A stretch of 64,000 nt of DNA. Origin: Halobacillus sp. Marseille-Q1614. Its GTDB lineage: Bacteria > Bacillota > Bacilli > Bacillales > Halobacillaceae. A program made the translations under genes and the position numbers. Under the pieces are notes generated by a model. It was not told where the DNA came from. It saw only the letters and a program-made list of their open reading frames with translations, and searched no databases. Below, piece after piece: positions 26,054 to 34,016 of the stretch. Location of the stretch: NCBI RefSeq assembly GCF_902809865.1, contig NZ_CADDWH010000001.1, forward strand, positions 372,001 through 436,000. The letters run 5' to 3'. The stretch's first letter is position 1. Each line of letters begins with the position of its first letter.

Positions 26054-27043
26054 TTATTCCTCCTTAGATTTATTGGAAATAGAACGTTTAAGGATATGAA
26101 TATCTTGTTCTTGTTTTAATAGAGCACGCTGAGCATCTTCTAATGTGATCCTTTTAAACGATATCTGCTCTCCAGGTTTGATTTGACTTATGACCGGCAG
26201 CTCTACACTGGCTGCCTGCCCAATTTTTGGATATCCTCCAGTTGTCTGTCTGTCGGCTAGTAAAATAATTGGATTTCCATCAGGAGGAACCTGAATAGAG
26301 CCAAAGGCTACGGCCTCAGAAATTAATTCTTTTTTCTTTTTTAGGGAAAGTGAAGGTCCGTTTAAACGGTAGCCCATTCGGTCGGATTGAGAAGAAACTT
26401 TAAAGGATTCTTTGAAAAGAGATTCCTGACTGTTTTTATCAAACCAGTCATATTGAGGGCCATCAATAATCGAAACTACAGGGCGGGATGAATAATCCGG
26501 AATGATATCTTTTGCCACCATCCATCTGCTTTCTATAAAACCTTTTCCGCTTAAAGATTTCTTTCTTTCGTCTGAAAGAGCAGATCGAAAAGCTATTTCA
26601 TCTCCAGAACTGAGCGCTCTTCCTTTAAAGCCGCCCAGCTCTGCCCGGAGATATGTAGATCGGCTTCCCATTACTTCTGGAATATCCAGACCGCCGGCAA
26701 TGGCTAAATAAGCCCGGCATCCTGACTTTGGCTTTCCAAACTTAAGAGTAGAACCTCTTTCAATATAGACGGGTTTCCACATACTTACATTTTGATTATT
26801 CACTTTAGGGGATAGATCTCCGCCACATATTGAAAGAAGCGCGTCTTCCTCAAATTTAATTTCAGGACCGAGTAAAGTGACCTCAACAGTGGCTTCCTGT
26901 TCTTCATTACCTACAAGGACGTTAGCGATTCGGTGGGCATAAGTGTCCATGCTGCCGCTGGAAATCACTCCATACTTCTGGTAACCAGTTCGCCCTAAAT
27001 CCTGAATGCTGGTTAACAATCCATCTTTAACTATCTTTAACAT
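26054..27043 (-). CDS. pxpC: 5-oxoprolinase subunit C (KipA, biotin-dependent carboxyltransferase fold)
   Basis: A 329-aa subunit of 5-oxoprolinase. Family marks are [25 protein letters not shown] at the N-terminus, the [20 protein letters not shown] region and [11 protein letters not shown] with [16 protein letters not shown] chose the ATG at 27043 because GGGAGGA lies 8 nt upstream. It overlaps the end of pxpB by 17 bp, so the two are coupled. In B. subtilis KipA is also linked to antagonism of the KinA inhibitor; that role is not shown here. Confidence 0.93.
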   Translation of the reverse strand: MLKIVKDGLLTSIQDLGRTGYQKYGVISSGSMDTYAHRIANVLVGNEEQEATVEVTLLGPEIKFEEDALLSICGGDLSPKVNNQNVSMWKPVYIERGSTLKFGKPKSGCRAYLAIAGGLDIPEVMGSRSTYLRAELGGFKGRALSSGDEIAFRSALSDERKKSLSGKGFIESRWMVAKDIIPDYSSRPVVSIIDGPQYDWFDKNSQESLFKESFKVSSQSDRMGYRLNGPSLSLKKKKELISEAVAFGSIQVPPDGNPIILLADRQTTGGYPKIGQAASVELPVISQIKPGEQISFKRITLEDAQRALLKQEQDIHILKRSISNKSKEE

Positions 27044-27740
27044 GCTGATGGTCCTCCCAGTTTTCATATTCTTCCTGTTCGATTACTTTAAACCGGATCC
27101 GGTCGCCTGCCTTCAAGAGACTCGGGGTTTCTTCCTCCGGCGTGAATAATTTTACAGGAGTTCGGCCGATCAGCTGCCAACCACCTGGAGTTTCAATTGG
27201 ATAAACACCTGTTTGGTTTCCGGCTATTCCTACGGAGCGCTCTGGGATAGTCAGCCTAGGTGATTCTCTTCGTGGAGCTGCAATTTTTTCAGACATTCCT
27301 CCTATAAAAGGAAATCCCGGGGCAAACCCAATCATATAAACGATATACTCTCCAGACTGATGGATATCAATAACTTCTTCAGGAGAGAGGCCGTTATGTT
27401 TGGCGACAAATTCTAAGTCCGGACCAAAATCGCCTCCATAACAAACGGGGATCTCAATCGTTCGCGGTTCTTCCGTTTCTTTTTCGGTTACGGTGGAAAG
27501 TAATTCTTCCATGTAAGCTTTCGCTTGTTCATATGGAAAACTCGAATTTTTGAAATATAAAGGGTTGTAAAAAATAGTGACCGTCGTGAAAGCGGGGATG
27601 TATTCAACAACCCATTCAGGTGCGGATTCCTCAAGGGTCTGAGTTAAAAAGCGAACTTTCTTCTGGGCGTCATCGTTAATAGTTTCACTAAGTGTGACTA
27701 CAACCGCTTGGTCTCCTAAAGGAGTAATCGTATAATCCAA
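27027..27740 (-). CDS. pxpB: 5-oxoprolinase subunit B (KipI)
   Basis: A 237-aa subunit of 5-oxoprolinase and the first gene of pxpB-pxpC-pxpA-ycsG. Family motifs are PLGDQAVVVTL at the start, IPVCYGGDFGPDLEFVA, YMIGFAPGFPFIGGMSEK and GVYPIETPGGWQLIGRTP. The start is TTG at 27740, preceded by GAGGTG. In B. subtilis KipI also inhibits the sporulation kinase KinA. A CodY-like box lies 22 bp upstream of the start. Confidence 0.93.
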   Translation of the reverse strand: MDYTITPLGDQAVVVTLSETINDDAQKKVRFLTQTLEESAPEWVVEYIPAFTTVTIFYNPLYFKNSSFPYEQAKAYMEELLSTVTEKETEEPRTIEIPVCYGGDFGPDLEFVAKHNGLSPEEVIDIHQSGEYIVYMIGFAPGFPFIGGMSEKIAAPRRESPRLTIPERSVGIAGNQTGVYPIETPGGWQLIGRTPVKLFTPEEETPSLLKAGDRIRFKVIEQEEYENWEDHQHVKDS

Positions 27741-27761
27741 ATTTTCACCTCATATCGATAA

Positions 27762-27776
27762 AATTTTCAGAAACAT
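27762..27776 (-). promoter_or_regulatory. CodY-like box before pxpB
   Basis: AATTTTCAGAAACAT matches the CodY consensus at 13 of 15 positions and lies 22 bp before the pxpB start, a good place for repression. 5-Oxoproline use supplies glutamate, so CodY control makes sense. Confidence 0.5.
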
Positions 27777-27969
27777 ACAGTAAATTATAGAGGAAGAAGA
27801 TACAGGTGACAAATCGGTGAACAATACACAGATGAATGAAGTGATATACCATCTTACATGGGTAGGACTATATGCCCGGACTATAATTTTCAGCTTTTTT
27901 TGAATTTGTTGACGAGTTATGTTACAAATAGTTGGTATATGTTTTGCTGTAAAAAGGAGTGACCTATAG

Positions 27970-28905
27970 ATGCAATCCAGAAAAGTAAGATATAGACGAA
28001 AACGTAAAAACGTTTGGCTGCTCGCTACTCTTGCTGTTTTCCTATTGATCGCAGGCGGAAGTGCTGCCTATCTCTATTCTATTTATAATAATGTGAAGTC
28101 AACGGTGGATGAGGATATTCATAGAGATGTAGATGGAATTGATATTGATCAAACACAGGAAAAAGTAAATAAACAGAACCCTATTAATATATTACTGCTG
28201 GGTGTTGATGAGAGAGAGAAGGATACAGGTCGAGCGGATACTATGATTGTTTTATCGCTGGACCCGGAAAATGACCGAATGCAGATGGTAAGTATTCCAA
28301 GGGACACGCGGACAGAAATTGCGGGCAAGGGGATAGTAGATAAGATTAATCATTCCTACGCCTATGGTGGAAGTGACATGTCTGTACAGACAGTTGAAAA
28401 CTTTTTGGATGTAGACCTGGATTATTATGTGAAAATGAACATGGATGGTCTTTCCCAAATGGTTGATGCTGTCGGTGGTATTGAAGTAGAGAATGACCAG
28501 GCGTTTTCTCAAGGAGGACACGACTTTGACAAAGGAACATTGCAGCTTGAGGGCGAGGAAGCTCTCGCTTATGTTCGAATGAAAAAAAACGATCCTCAAG
28601 GTGATGCCGGGCGTAACGACCGCCAGCGCGACGTTATTCAGGGTACGATAAACAAAGGGGAAAACATAAATATCGCCAACAATATTGATGAAATGATGAA
28701 CGTGCTTGGCAATAATGCTGCAACCAATATGAAATTTAAAGATATAAAAAATCTCGTGAAAAATTATCGCAGTTCCCGCCATGACATTCATACGTATCAA
28801 ATGAAAGGAGAAGATACGTATATTAATGACATTTATTATATGAATATCCCAGAATCAGAGATTCAAAACACTAGAGAGAAGATCATTGAATATAGTAAAG
28901 GTTAA
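27970..28905 (+). CDS. LytR-CpsA-Psr (LCP) family protein, copy 2
   Basis: A 311-aa wall-polymer ligase candidate, the same length as copy 1 at 22723 and collinear with it throughout (LYSIYNNVKSTVDEDI, LLLGVDEREKD, VSIPRDTRTEIAGKG, GGSDMSVQTVENFLD). It has a basic N-terminus, a single membrane helix (about 17-38) and an extracellular LCP domain. The minus-strand pxp operon lies between the two copies. The ribosome site is AAGGAGTGA, and a strong terminator follows. Confidence 0.92.
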   Translation: MQSRKVRYRRKRKNVWLLATLAVFLLIAGGSAAYLYSIYNNVKSTVDEDIHRDVDGIDIDQTQEKVNKQNPINILLLGVDEREKDTGRADTMIVLSLDPENDRMQMVSIPRDTRTEIAGKGIVDKINHSYAYGGSDMSVQTVENFLDVDLDYYVKMNMDGLSQMVDAVGGIEVENDQAFSQGGHDFDKGTLQLEGEEALAYVRMKKNDPQGDAGRNDRQRDVIQGTINKGENINIANNIDEMMNVLGNNAATNMKFKDIKNLVKNYRSSRHDIHTYQMKGEDTYINDIYYMNIPESEIQNTREKIIEYSKG

Positions 28906-28906
28906 T

Positions 28907-28945
28907 AAAAAAGTCCGCTAGATTATTAAACTAGCGGACTTTTTT
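28907..28945 (+). terminator. Terminator of LCP copy 2
   Basis: AAAAAAGTCCGCTAG / CTAGCGGACTTTTTT perfect stem. Confidence 0.92.
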
Positions 28946-28983
28946 ATGTTATATTGTTGAAAAAGGCAGAGGGGTGGAAAAAA

Positions 28984-29853
28984 ATGCATGAGATGAAAAA
29001 GATTGGTTTCATTGGAACAGGTGTGATGGGGAAAAGTATGGCGATGCGATTAATGGAGGCAGGTTACCCCTTACATATTTTTACGAGAACAAAGGAAAAA
29101 GCAGAAGAACTGATAACTGCAGGAGCCAGCTGGCATAACGAGATTACTGATGTTGCTGCTAACTCGGATATAGTCATTACAATGGTGGGGTATCCAAGCG
29201 ACGTAGAAGAGGTTTACTTTGGGGAGAGTGGCTTACTCAACCACATCAATCCTCAAACACTGCTTATAGATATGACAACATCTTCTCCGGAACTTGCTGC
29301 AAAAATAGCCAAGGAAGCTAAAAGTAAACAAGCGGATGCGATCGATGCTCCTGTTTCAGGAGGGGATATTGGAGCACGTAAAGGAACACTATCCATTATG
29401 GCTGGTGGAGAAGAAGCGGCATTTCAAGAAGCACAGCCTCTCTTTAATGAGATGGGAAGCCAGACCGTTCTTCAAGGGCCAGCCGGGGCAGGTCAATACA
29501 CAAAAATGTGTAATCAGATTGCCATAGCTTCGACAATGATTGGTGTTACAGAAGCACTTGTTTATGCAGAGAAAGCCGGACTCCATCCAGATACAGTACT
29601 TAAAAGTATCAGCGGTGGAGCAGCGGGAAGCTGGTCTTTAAGCAACCTGACGCCAAGAGTCATTAAAAGAGACTTCTCACCTGGGTTCTTTATCAAGCAC
29701 TTCATAAAGGATATGAAAATTGCTCTTGATTCAGCTGAGAAACTGGATTTAGACCTTCCCGGCCTAAAGCTGGCAAAAAATATGTACGAGCAGATTGCAG
29801 AAGGTGGTGAGAATAACAGCGGGACCCAGGCGCTGTATAAATATTATAAGTAA
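28984..29853 (+). CDS. NAD(P)-binding beta-hydroxyacid dehydrogenase (YkwC-like)
   Basis: A 289-aa oxidoreductase of the 3-hydroxyisobutyrate dehydrogenase/tartronate semialdehyde reductase family. Rossmann motif GFIGTGVMGKSMAMRLM (about 8-24), substrate loop APVSGGDIGARKG (about 120) and the catalytic Lys in GAGQYTKMCNQI (about 165-176). The ATG at 28984 follows AGAGGGGTGG; the upstream frame start is less likely. Single-gene unit with its own terminator. Substrate unknown. Confidence 0.88.
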   Translation: MHEMKKIGFIGTGVMGKSMAMRLMEAGYPLHIFTRTKEKAEELITAGASWHNEITDVAANSDIVITMVGYPSDVEEVYFGESGLLNHINPQTLLIDMTTSSPELAAKIAKEAKSKQADAIDAPVSGGDIGARKGTLSIMAGGEEAAFQEAQPLFNEMGSQTVLQGPAGAGQYTKMCNQIAIASTMIGVTEALVYAEKAGLHPDTVLKSISGGAAGSWSLSNLTPRVIKRDFSPGFFIKHFIKDMKIALDSAEKLDLDLPGLKLAKNMYEQIAEGGENNSGTQALYKYYK

Positions 29854-29880
29854 AGCCGCCCTTTATTGAGCGGCTTTTTT
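29852..29880 (+). terminator. Terminator of YkwC-like gene
   Basis: AAAGCCGC / GCGGCTTT stem with a T-run, overlapping the stop codon. Confidence 0.8.
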
Positions 29881-29967
29881 ACTTTGCTTTTTATTTAACT
29901 AAAGGCAAGGCCTTCTCGCTTTTACAGGCATACGATTAAGCTTCCTCTCAGCTAACAGAGCATGAAA

Positions 29968-30405
29968 TTAAGATTCAGGCAGTTCATCCTCTTCATTCTC
30001 TTGATCATCTTGTTCCATTAACCATAGATTATAGTCATTTAAGTCTGTTCTTACTTGTTTGATCACTAAATTAAGGACATATACATCATCTACTAAACCA
30101 GCAATCGGAATAAAGTCTGGAATAGCATCTATTGGAACGACCAGGTATAATATTCCTCCAAGAATAGCTGTAATTGAACGTTTGGGTGCTTGGTCATAGT
30201 TTCCACGAATCCAATCCCTTACCATGGCGAACATCAGCTGTAAATCGTGCCATACTTCAGCTAACGGTCCTTCATTATCGAAAGCTTTATCAATTCCCTG
30301 TTTTAAAACCACTCTTGCTTTTTCGGGCTGGTTTACTAAATCGGATGCATTTTCTTTTAACTTGTCGAATAGTTGACGTGCTTTTTTCTTCTCTGTTGTC
30401 TGCAT
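29968..30405 (-). CDS. YkvA family protein (DUF1232)
   Basis: A 145-aa small protein with the DUF1232 core: SITAILGGILYLVVPIDAIPDFIPIAGLVDDVYVL, a likely membrane-associated hairpin with the hallmark P-D-IPDF-IP-GLVDD. The N-terminal part is charged and helical, and the C-terminal tail very acidic. The family function is unknown. It is divergent from the SEC-C gene, and the 97-bp gap holds a palindrome. AGGAGGA precedes the ATG. Confidence 0.85.
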   Translation of the reverse strand: MQTTEKKKARQLFDKLKENASDLVNQPEKARVVLKQGIDKAFDNEGPLAEVWHDLQLMFAMVRDWIRGNYDQAPKRSITAILGGILYLVVPIDAIPDFIPIAGLVDDVYVLNLVIKQVRTDLNDYNLWLMEQDDQENEEDELPES

Positions 30406-30458
30406 TGTAAATTCCTCCTATTTGATAAAAAACAGCGTTTTTTCTCTTTTCCTTTAAA

Positions 30459-30475
30459 TAGTTTATACTAAACTA
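30459..30475. promoter_or_regulatory. Palindrome TAGTTTA-TAC-TAAACTA
   Basis: Perfect 7-bp arms with a 3-bp spacer in the divergent ykvA/SEC-C region, overlapping likely promoter sequence. It could be a site for the helix-turn-helix part of the SEC-C protein. Confidence 0.4.
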
Positions 30476-30502
30476 TAATAGTATAGGAAAGGAGACTCAA
30501 TT

Positions 30503-31540
30503 ATGGCCAAAGTAGGAAGGAATGATCCTTGTCCTTGTGGAAGCGGAAAGAAATATAAGAAATGCCACGGAAAATCGAACCTTATTGAATTTCCCTCTAA
30601 AAGAGCAGCCGAAGACTTAGAACAGTATTTTCTTCAATTTCAAGCATATATGCGGGATTATTACCCCTACCTGTTCCCAAGCAAAAAACCCGCTTCCGAG
30701 GAGGAAGAGGTCCATTCCTTTATACGCTTGCTTTATAAAGGAATGTTTATGCCTCAAAAAGGAGGGGCCACCGTTTATCAGCGGTTTCTAAGAAAAACAG
30801 AAAAAAAGATTTCACGATCGGCAACAGAGATGATTCTAAAAGATTGGGAAACTGCTAAATCAAGTATTTATAAAATGACCGGTGTAGATCCTAAAGGATT
30901 TGTGTATGTGAGGGATTTGCTTCATGAAGAAACGTACAAGGTAGACAGAACACGTATCCCATTAAAGGATGAAGATTTAGACTCAGCTCCTTATTACACA
31001 GGGATCCTGCTAAACTGGGGAGATTTTTACAGGTTCAGCCCTATGGCTGTGCCTATAGAGCCTAATACGTATGAAATCTACCAGAAAAAGCTCGAAAAAG
31101 GATTTCAAGAGCAGACGTCCTATCGATCCTTGTCCGAATACTTCCACGAGACATTTTTAGAAGAGCACCTGCCTTTATGGATTTATTCCGAGGAGAAACT
31201 TAATCAGCAGGAGAGTAACAGAGAAGAATCTGACACCGAAATAGCTGTAATAGAAATTCTAAAGGCGAGTGTCGATCAGGAAGTAGTGAAGGACGGTTCC
31301 TATAAGGAACTTACGTTTCTTTGGGAAGAATTTTATAAAAAAAAGAAGCCTGCCTTAAGGAAGCCTGAAGTAATGGCAGCTGCCTTAGAATATTTTTATT
31401 ATCAGTCCATTCATCCATCAACAGGTCTTTCTCAGAAGGATATCGCTCAAAAGTATGGGGTAAGTCCAACTAGTTTATCTAAATGGAATACTGAATTAGA
31501 AAGCTTCACTAAGAAGAACAATAAATACATTTATCAGTAA
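30503..31540 (+). CDS. SEC-C motif protein with C-terminal helix-turn-helix
   Basis: A 345-aa protein. Residues about 5-24 form a SEC-C zinc-binding motif ([17 protein letters not shown]). The middle (about 25-300) is an unrecognised, mostly helical, charged region. Near the C-terminus [21 protein letters not shown] (about 309-329) looks like a helix-turn-helix. The combination suggests a nucleic-acid or ribosome-associated regulator, but I do not know its function. The ribosome site is AAAGGAGA. It is divergent from ykvA. Confidence 0.8.
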   Translation: MAKVGRNDPCPCGSGKKYKKCHGKSNLIEFPSKRAAEDLEQYFLQFQAYMRDYYPYLFPSKKPASEEEEVHSFIRLLYKGMFMPQKGGATVYQRFLRKTEKKISRSATEMILKDWETAKSSIYKMTGVDPKGFVYVRDLLHEETYKVDRTRIPLKDEDLDSAPYYTGILLNWGDFYRFSPMAVPIEPNTYEIYQKKLEKGFQEQTSYRSLSEYFHETFLEEHLPLWIYSEEKLNQQESNREESDTEIAVIEILKASVDQEVVKDGSYKELTFLWEEFYKKKKPALRKPEVMAAALEYFYYQSIHPSTGLSQKDIAQKYGVSPTSLSKWNTELESFTKKNNKYIYQ

Positions 31541-31572
31541 CTCTTCATTCCATGTACTTCCAAAAATAAAAA

Positions 31573-31597
31573 ACAGCTCAAGATACACTTGAGCTGT
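31573..31597 (-). terminator. Terminator between convergent SEC-C and GlsB-like genes
   Basis: ACAGCTCAAG / CTTGAGCTGT stem. The T-rich tail is better on the minus strand. Confidence 0.75.
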
Positions 31598-31603
31598 CAT
31601 TTC

Positions 31604-31858
31604 TTATTTTTTTCGTGATCCTCTCATAATAAGACTAATAATAAATACGAAGATAGCAGCCCCAATCAGTGCTGGGATAATGGGAATGCCTGCCAATGAA
31701 GGGCCGAACGATCCTAATAATTCTCCGCCAATCCAGGCACCAACAATTCCCGCTATAATATTCCCTATAATTCCAAGAGGCATACCACGGCCGATAATAG
31801 CTCCAGCAAGCCAGCCAATTAAACCTCCGACTATTAAGTATAGAATGAATCCCATCAT
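31604..31858 (-). CDS. GlsB/YeaQ/YmgE family stress membrane protein
   Basis: An 84-aa, three-helix, glycine-rich membrane protein of the transglycosylase-associated family: IVGGLIGWLAGAIIGRGMP, then GNIIAGIVGAWIGGELLG and a third helix ending in a basic tail (MRGSRKK). Family members respond to general stress; the mechanism is unknown. GAGGAGG precedes two adjacent ATGs (31858 and 31855), and either could be used. Confidence 0.85.
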   Translation of the reverse strand: MMGFILYLIVGGLIGWLAGAIIGRGMPLGIIGNIIAGIVGAWIGGELLGSFGPSLAGIPIIPALIGAAIFVFIISLIMRGSRKK

Positions 31859-32214
31859 AGAACCTCCTCTAACGAAATGTAGTATACTCTTTTCCTCTTT
31901 TTCTTGCTCTGAAACATAAGTTCGTATTTTTGTTTTTTTATAGACAGAAATGTAATATAATAAAAATAACGGAATTACTGTAAGACTGAGTACTTATCTG
32001 CATCAATGTTTGTAATGTTAAAGAATTGAAACAGAAATGTAATATGAGATTTACTGTTTTTGGAGTATAGTAGTGGGTGAATATTTTTCTGGGGAAACGA
32101 TGAATTGGATTTACACTCCCACAGGTTTAACGTGTTCATTATAAAGAAAAAGAAGTAGGGTCCGCTTCACAAAGCAGCTATCTTGAGACGGATATCTTCT
32201 TAGGGGGTACGGAT
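31859..32214. other. Non-coding 356-bp interval with a direct repeat
   Basis: No gene seen. ACAGAAATGTAATAT occurs twice (31944-31958 and 32031-32045), 87 bp apart. The copies may be regulatory sites for the GlsB-like gene on one side or the Spo0E-like gene on the other. Confidence 0.4.
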
Positions 32215-32376
32215 GTGGATAAAATCAGCGAATTAGAAGAGAAAATAGAACAAGTTCGATTAAAAATGTATAAGTTTTATTCAGAAAACCCTACAGATCA
32301 ACGTGTTTTAGAAGTATCTACTGAATTAGATCATTTATTAAATAGACTTAATGAAGCAACAAAAGTAAAAAGATAG
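32215..32376 (+). CDS. Spo0E-like aspartyl-phosphate phosphatase
   Basis: A 53-aa protein of the Spo0E family, which removes phosphate from Spo0A~P and delays sporulation. It is a predicted helical hairpin: ISELEEKIEQVRLKMYKFYS, a turn, then VLEVSTELDHLLNRL with the family S-x-E-L-D signature. The start is GTG at 32215, 7 nt after AGGGGG; the ATG two bases earlier is out of frame. It stands alone and is followed by a terminator. The target phosphoprotein cannot be read from sequence. Confidence 0.82.
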   Translation: MDKISELEEKIEQVRLKMYKFYSENPTDQRVLEVSTELDHLLNRLNEATKVKR

Positions 32377-32383
32377 ATTCTCT

Positions 32384-32417
32384 AACTAGAAACCAATACC
32401 GGTTTTTAGTTTTTTTT
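32384..32417 (+). terminator. Terminator of Spo0E-like gene
   Basis: AACTAGAAACC / GGTTTTTAGTT stem followed by T8. Confidence 0.75.
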
Positions 32418-32470
32418 CTTTCTAAAGGGAATGAGGAAGCGTTGGCTTAACACGGAAGAAAGCATAAATT

Positions 32471-32499
32471 AAACGGCCTCTGCATTTAAGGGGCCGTTT
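32471..32499 (-). terminator. Terminator of LCP copy 3
   Basis: AAACGGCC / GGCCGTTT stem overlapping the last codons of the gene on the minus strand. Confidence 0.65.
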
Positions 32500-33430
32500 G
32501 ATTAGATCCAAAGTTATTTATCATTTCACTCGTTTTATTTATTTCTTCCTCAGACATTTCAATTAAATACATACCGGAACTCGTTTTGCTGCTCCCTGAC
32601 ATTTGATAGGTGGTTGTACTTTTGCGGGCATTGCTATATTTAGTGGCGAGCTTCCTCATGTCTTCAAAGTCCATGTTCGTGCTTACATTATTTCCTAACA
32701 CTTCCATGACGTCTCCGACTTGGTTAATCATATTAAGGCTCGCTCCTTTTTCGATAACGCCTTCAATCACTTGGCGCTGCCGGCTGTTCCGCCCTAAATC
32801 ACCCTGTGGATCTTCTTTGCGCATGCGGACGTAAGAAAGGGCCTGGCTTCCTGAAAGAGTTGTCTGTCCTTCAGGGAAATGATACCCATCTTGTGTAAAA
32901 GCCAGTTCATTATATACAGTGATACCGCCAACTGAATCAACCAGCTGAGACAAACCTTCCATGTTCACCTTAGTAAAATAATCAATTTCTATATTTAAGA
33001 AGTTTTCTACCGTATTGACCGCCATATCACTTCCGCCGTAAGCATAAGCATGGTTAATCCGGGTAATCCGCCCATCGCCCATGATCTCTGCTTCCGTATC
33101 TCTAGGGATGCTCACGAGCTGCATCTGTTCACGATTAGGGTCAAGGGTCATCACGATCATTGTGTCAGATCGGCCTTTATCATTTTCGCGTTCATCAACC
33201 CCAAGAAGCAGGATATTGACAGGCTCTTCGTTTTTCACCTTTTCCTTTGCAGCCGCCGCATCAATTGAATCTATATCTTCATGGAGCTTATTGTTTACAG
33301 TACTCCTCACATCATTTAAAACCAATAATGCAAAAGCTCCCGCCGTAAGTACAATGGCTCCTGATATGACTAGCAAAACCTTCCACCAGCGGCCTTTTTT
33401 TGATTTAGATCTTCTTTTTTTACGGCTCAT
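32486..33430 (-). CDS. LytR-CpsA-Psr (LCP) family protein, copy 3
   Basis: A 314-aa wall-polymer ligase candidate. It has a very basic N-terminus (MSRKKRRSKSKKGRWWK), a membrane helix (about 18-38) and an LCP domain with LLLGVDEREN, VSIPRDTEAEI and GGSDMAVNTVENFLN. In the active-site segment RDT is kept, but the following Arg of the other two copies is Glu. I prefer the ATG at 33430, 9 nt from GAGG, over the GTG two codons upstream. It is opposite in strand to the other two copies. Confidence 0.9.
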   Translation of the reverse strand: MSRKKRRSKSKKGRWWKVLLVISGAIVLTAGAFALLVLNDVRSTVNNKLHEDIDSIDAAAAKEKVKNEEPVNILLLGVDERENDKGRSDTMIVMTLDPNREQMQLVSIPRDTEAEIMGDGRITRINHAYAYGGSDMAVNTVENFLNIEIDYFTKVNMEGLSQLVDSVGGITVYNELAFTQDGYHFPEGQTTLSGSQALSYVRMRKEDPQGDLGRNSRQRQVIEGVIEKGASLNMINQVGDVMEVLGNNVSTNMDFEDMRKLATKYSNARKSTTTYQMSGSSKTSSGMYLIEMSEEEINKTSEMINNFGSNQTAP

Positions 33431-33594
33431 GAGCACCCACCTCTGTCTTAAAAATAGGCTTCCATTATCCCTATATTATACTTGTATTGGTGTAAAATGT
33501 AAAAGAATATTCTGTGAATTCATAAGTCATAGAATTATCATGTAGTATGATAGTATGAATGAGGAATAATTAATGAAAGTCAGGTGCTTTATTC

Positions 33595-33975
33595 TTGAGG
33601 GAAGTTATATTAATATTAGCTGAAATAGTGAATATCTTTCATGAACTGATCTGGGGAATTTCCAACAGCCTTGGGCTGAACTTAACTGATAAAGAATTAC
33701 ACTTTTGGGTAATTGGAATTTTAGGGATAATAGGTCTCTTATTTGTAGATTTAGTGTTTCATGCTATTTCTAAATGGAGCATTACCGCCATATCGTTTCT
33801 ATTTACTTTCGCCGTGGTTCTCGTTTTTGTCTTTGCTGTTGAGATTCAGCAGCGTAATACAGGAGCAGGAAACATGGAATTTGCTGATGCGGCCTACAGC
33901 ATTTTAGGTTTCTTAGCCTTTTGTATAGTTTATTTGCTTTTCAAAGGAATAGGCAGCTTAATTAAGCAGCCATAA
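33595..33975 (+). CDS. Hypothetical membrane protein
   Basis: A 126-aa protein with about three membrane helices (HFWVIGILGIIGLLFVDLVF, ITAISFLFTFAVVLVFVFAV, AAYSILGFLAFCIVYLLF) and an amphipathic N-terminal helix. I do not recognise the family. The start is TTG at 33595 with AGGTG about 9 nt upstream. Single gene between LCP copy 3 and the hydrolase, ending in a shared terminator. Confidence 0.65.
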   Translation: MREVILILAEIVNIFHELIWGISNSLGLNLTDKELHFWVIGILGIIGLLFVDLVFHAISKWSITAISFLFTFAVVLVFVFAVEIQQRNTGAGNMEFADAAYSILGFLAFCIVYLLFKGIGSLIKQP

Positions 33976-33976
33976 A

Positions 33977-34016
33977 GAAAAGTCTCTTCTCTAATAATTG
34001 GGAAGAGACTTTTTTC
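33977..34016. terminator. Bidirectional terminator
   Basis: AAAAGTCTCTTC / GAAGAGACTTTTTT stem between convergent genes. Confidence 0.88.
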
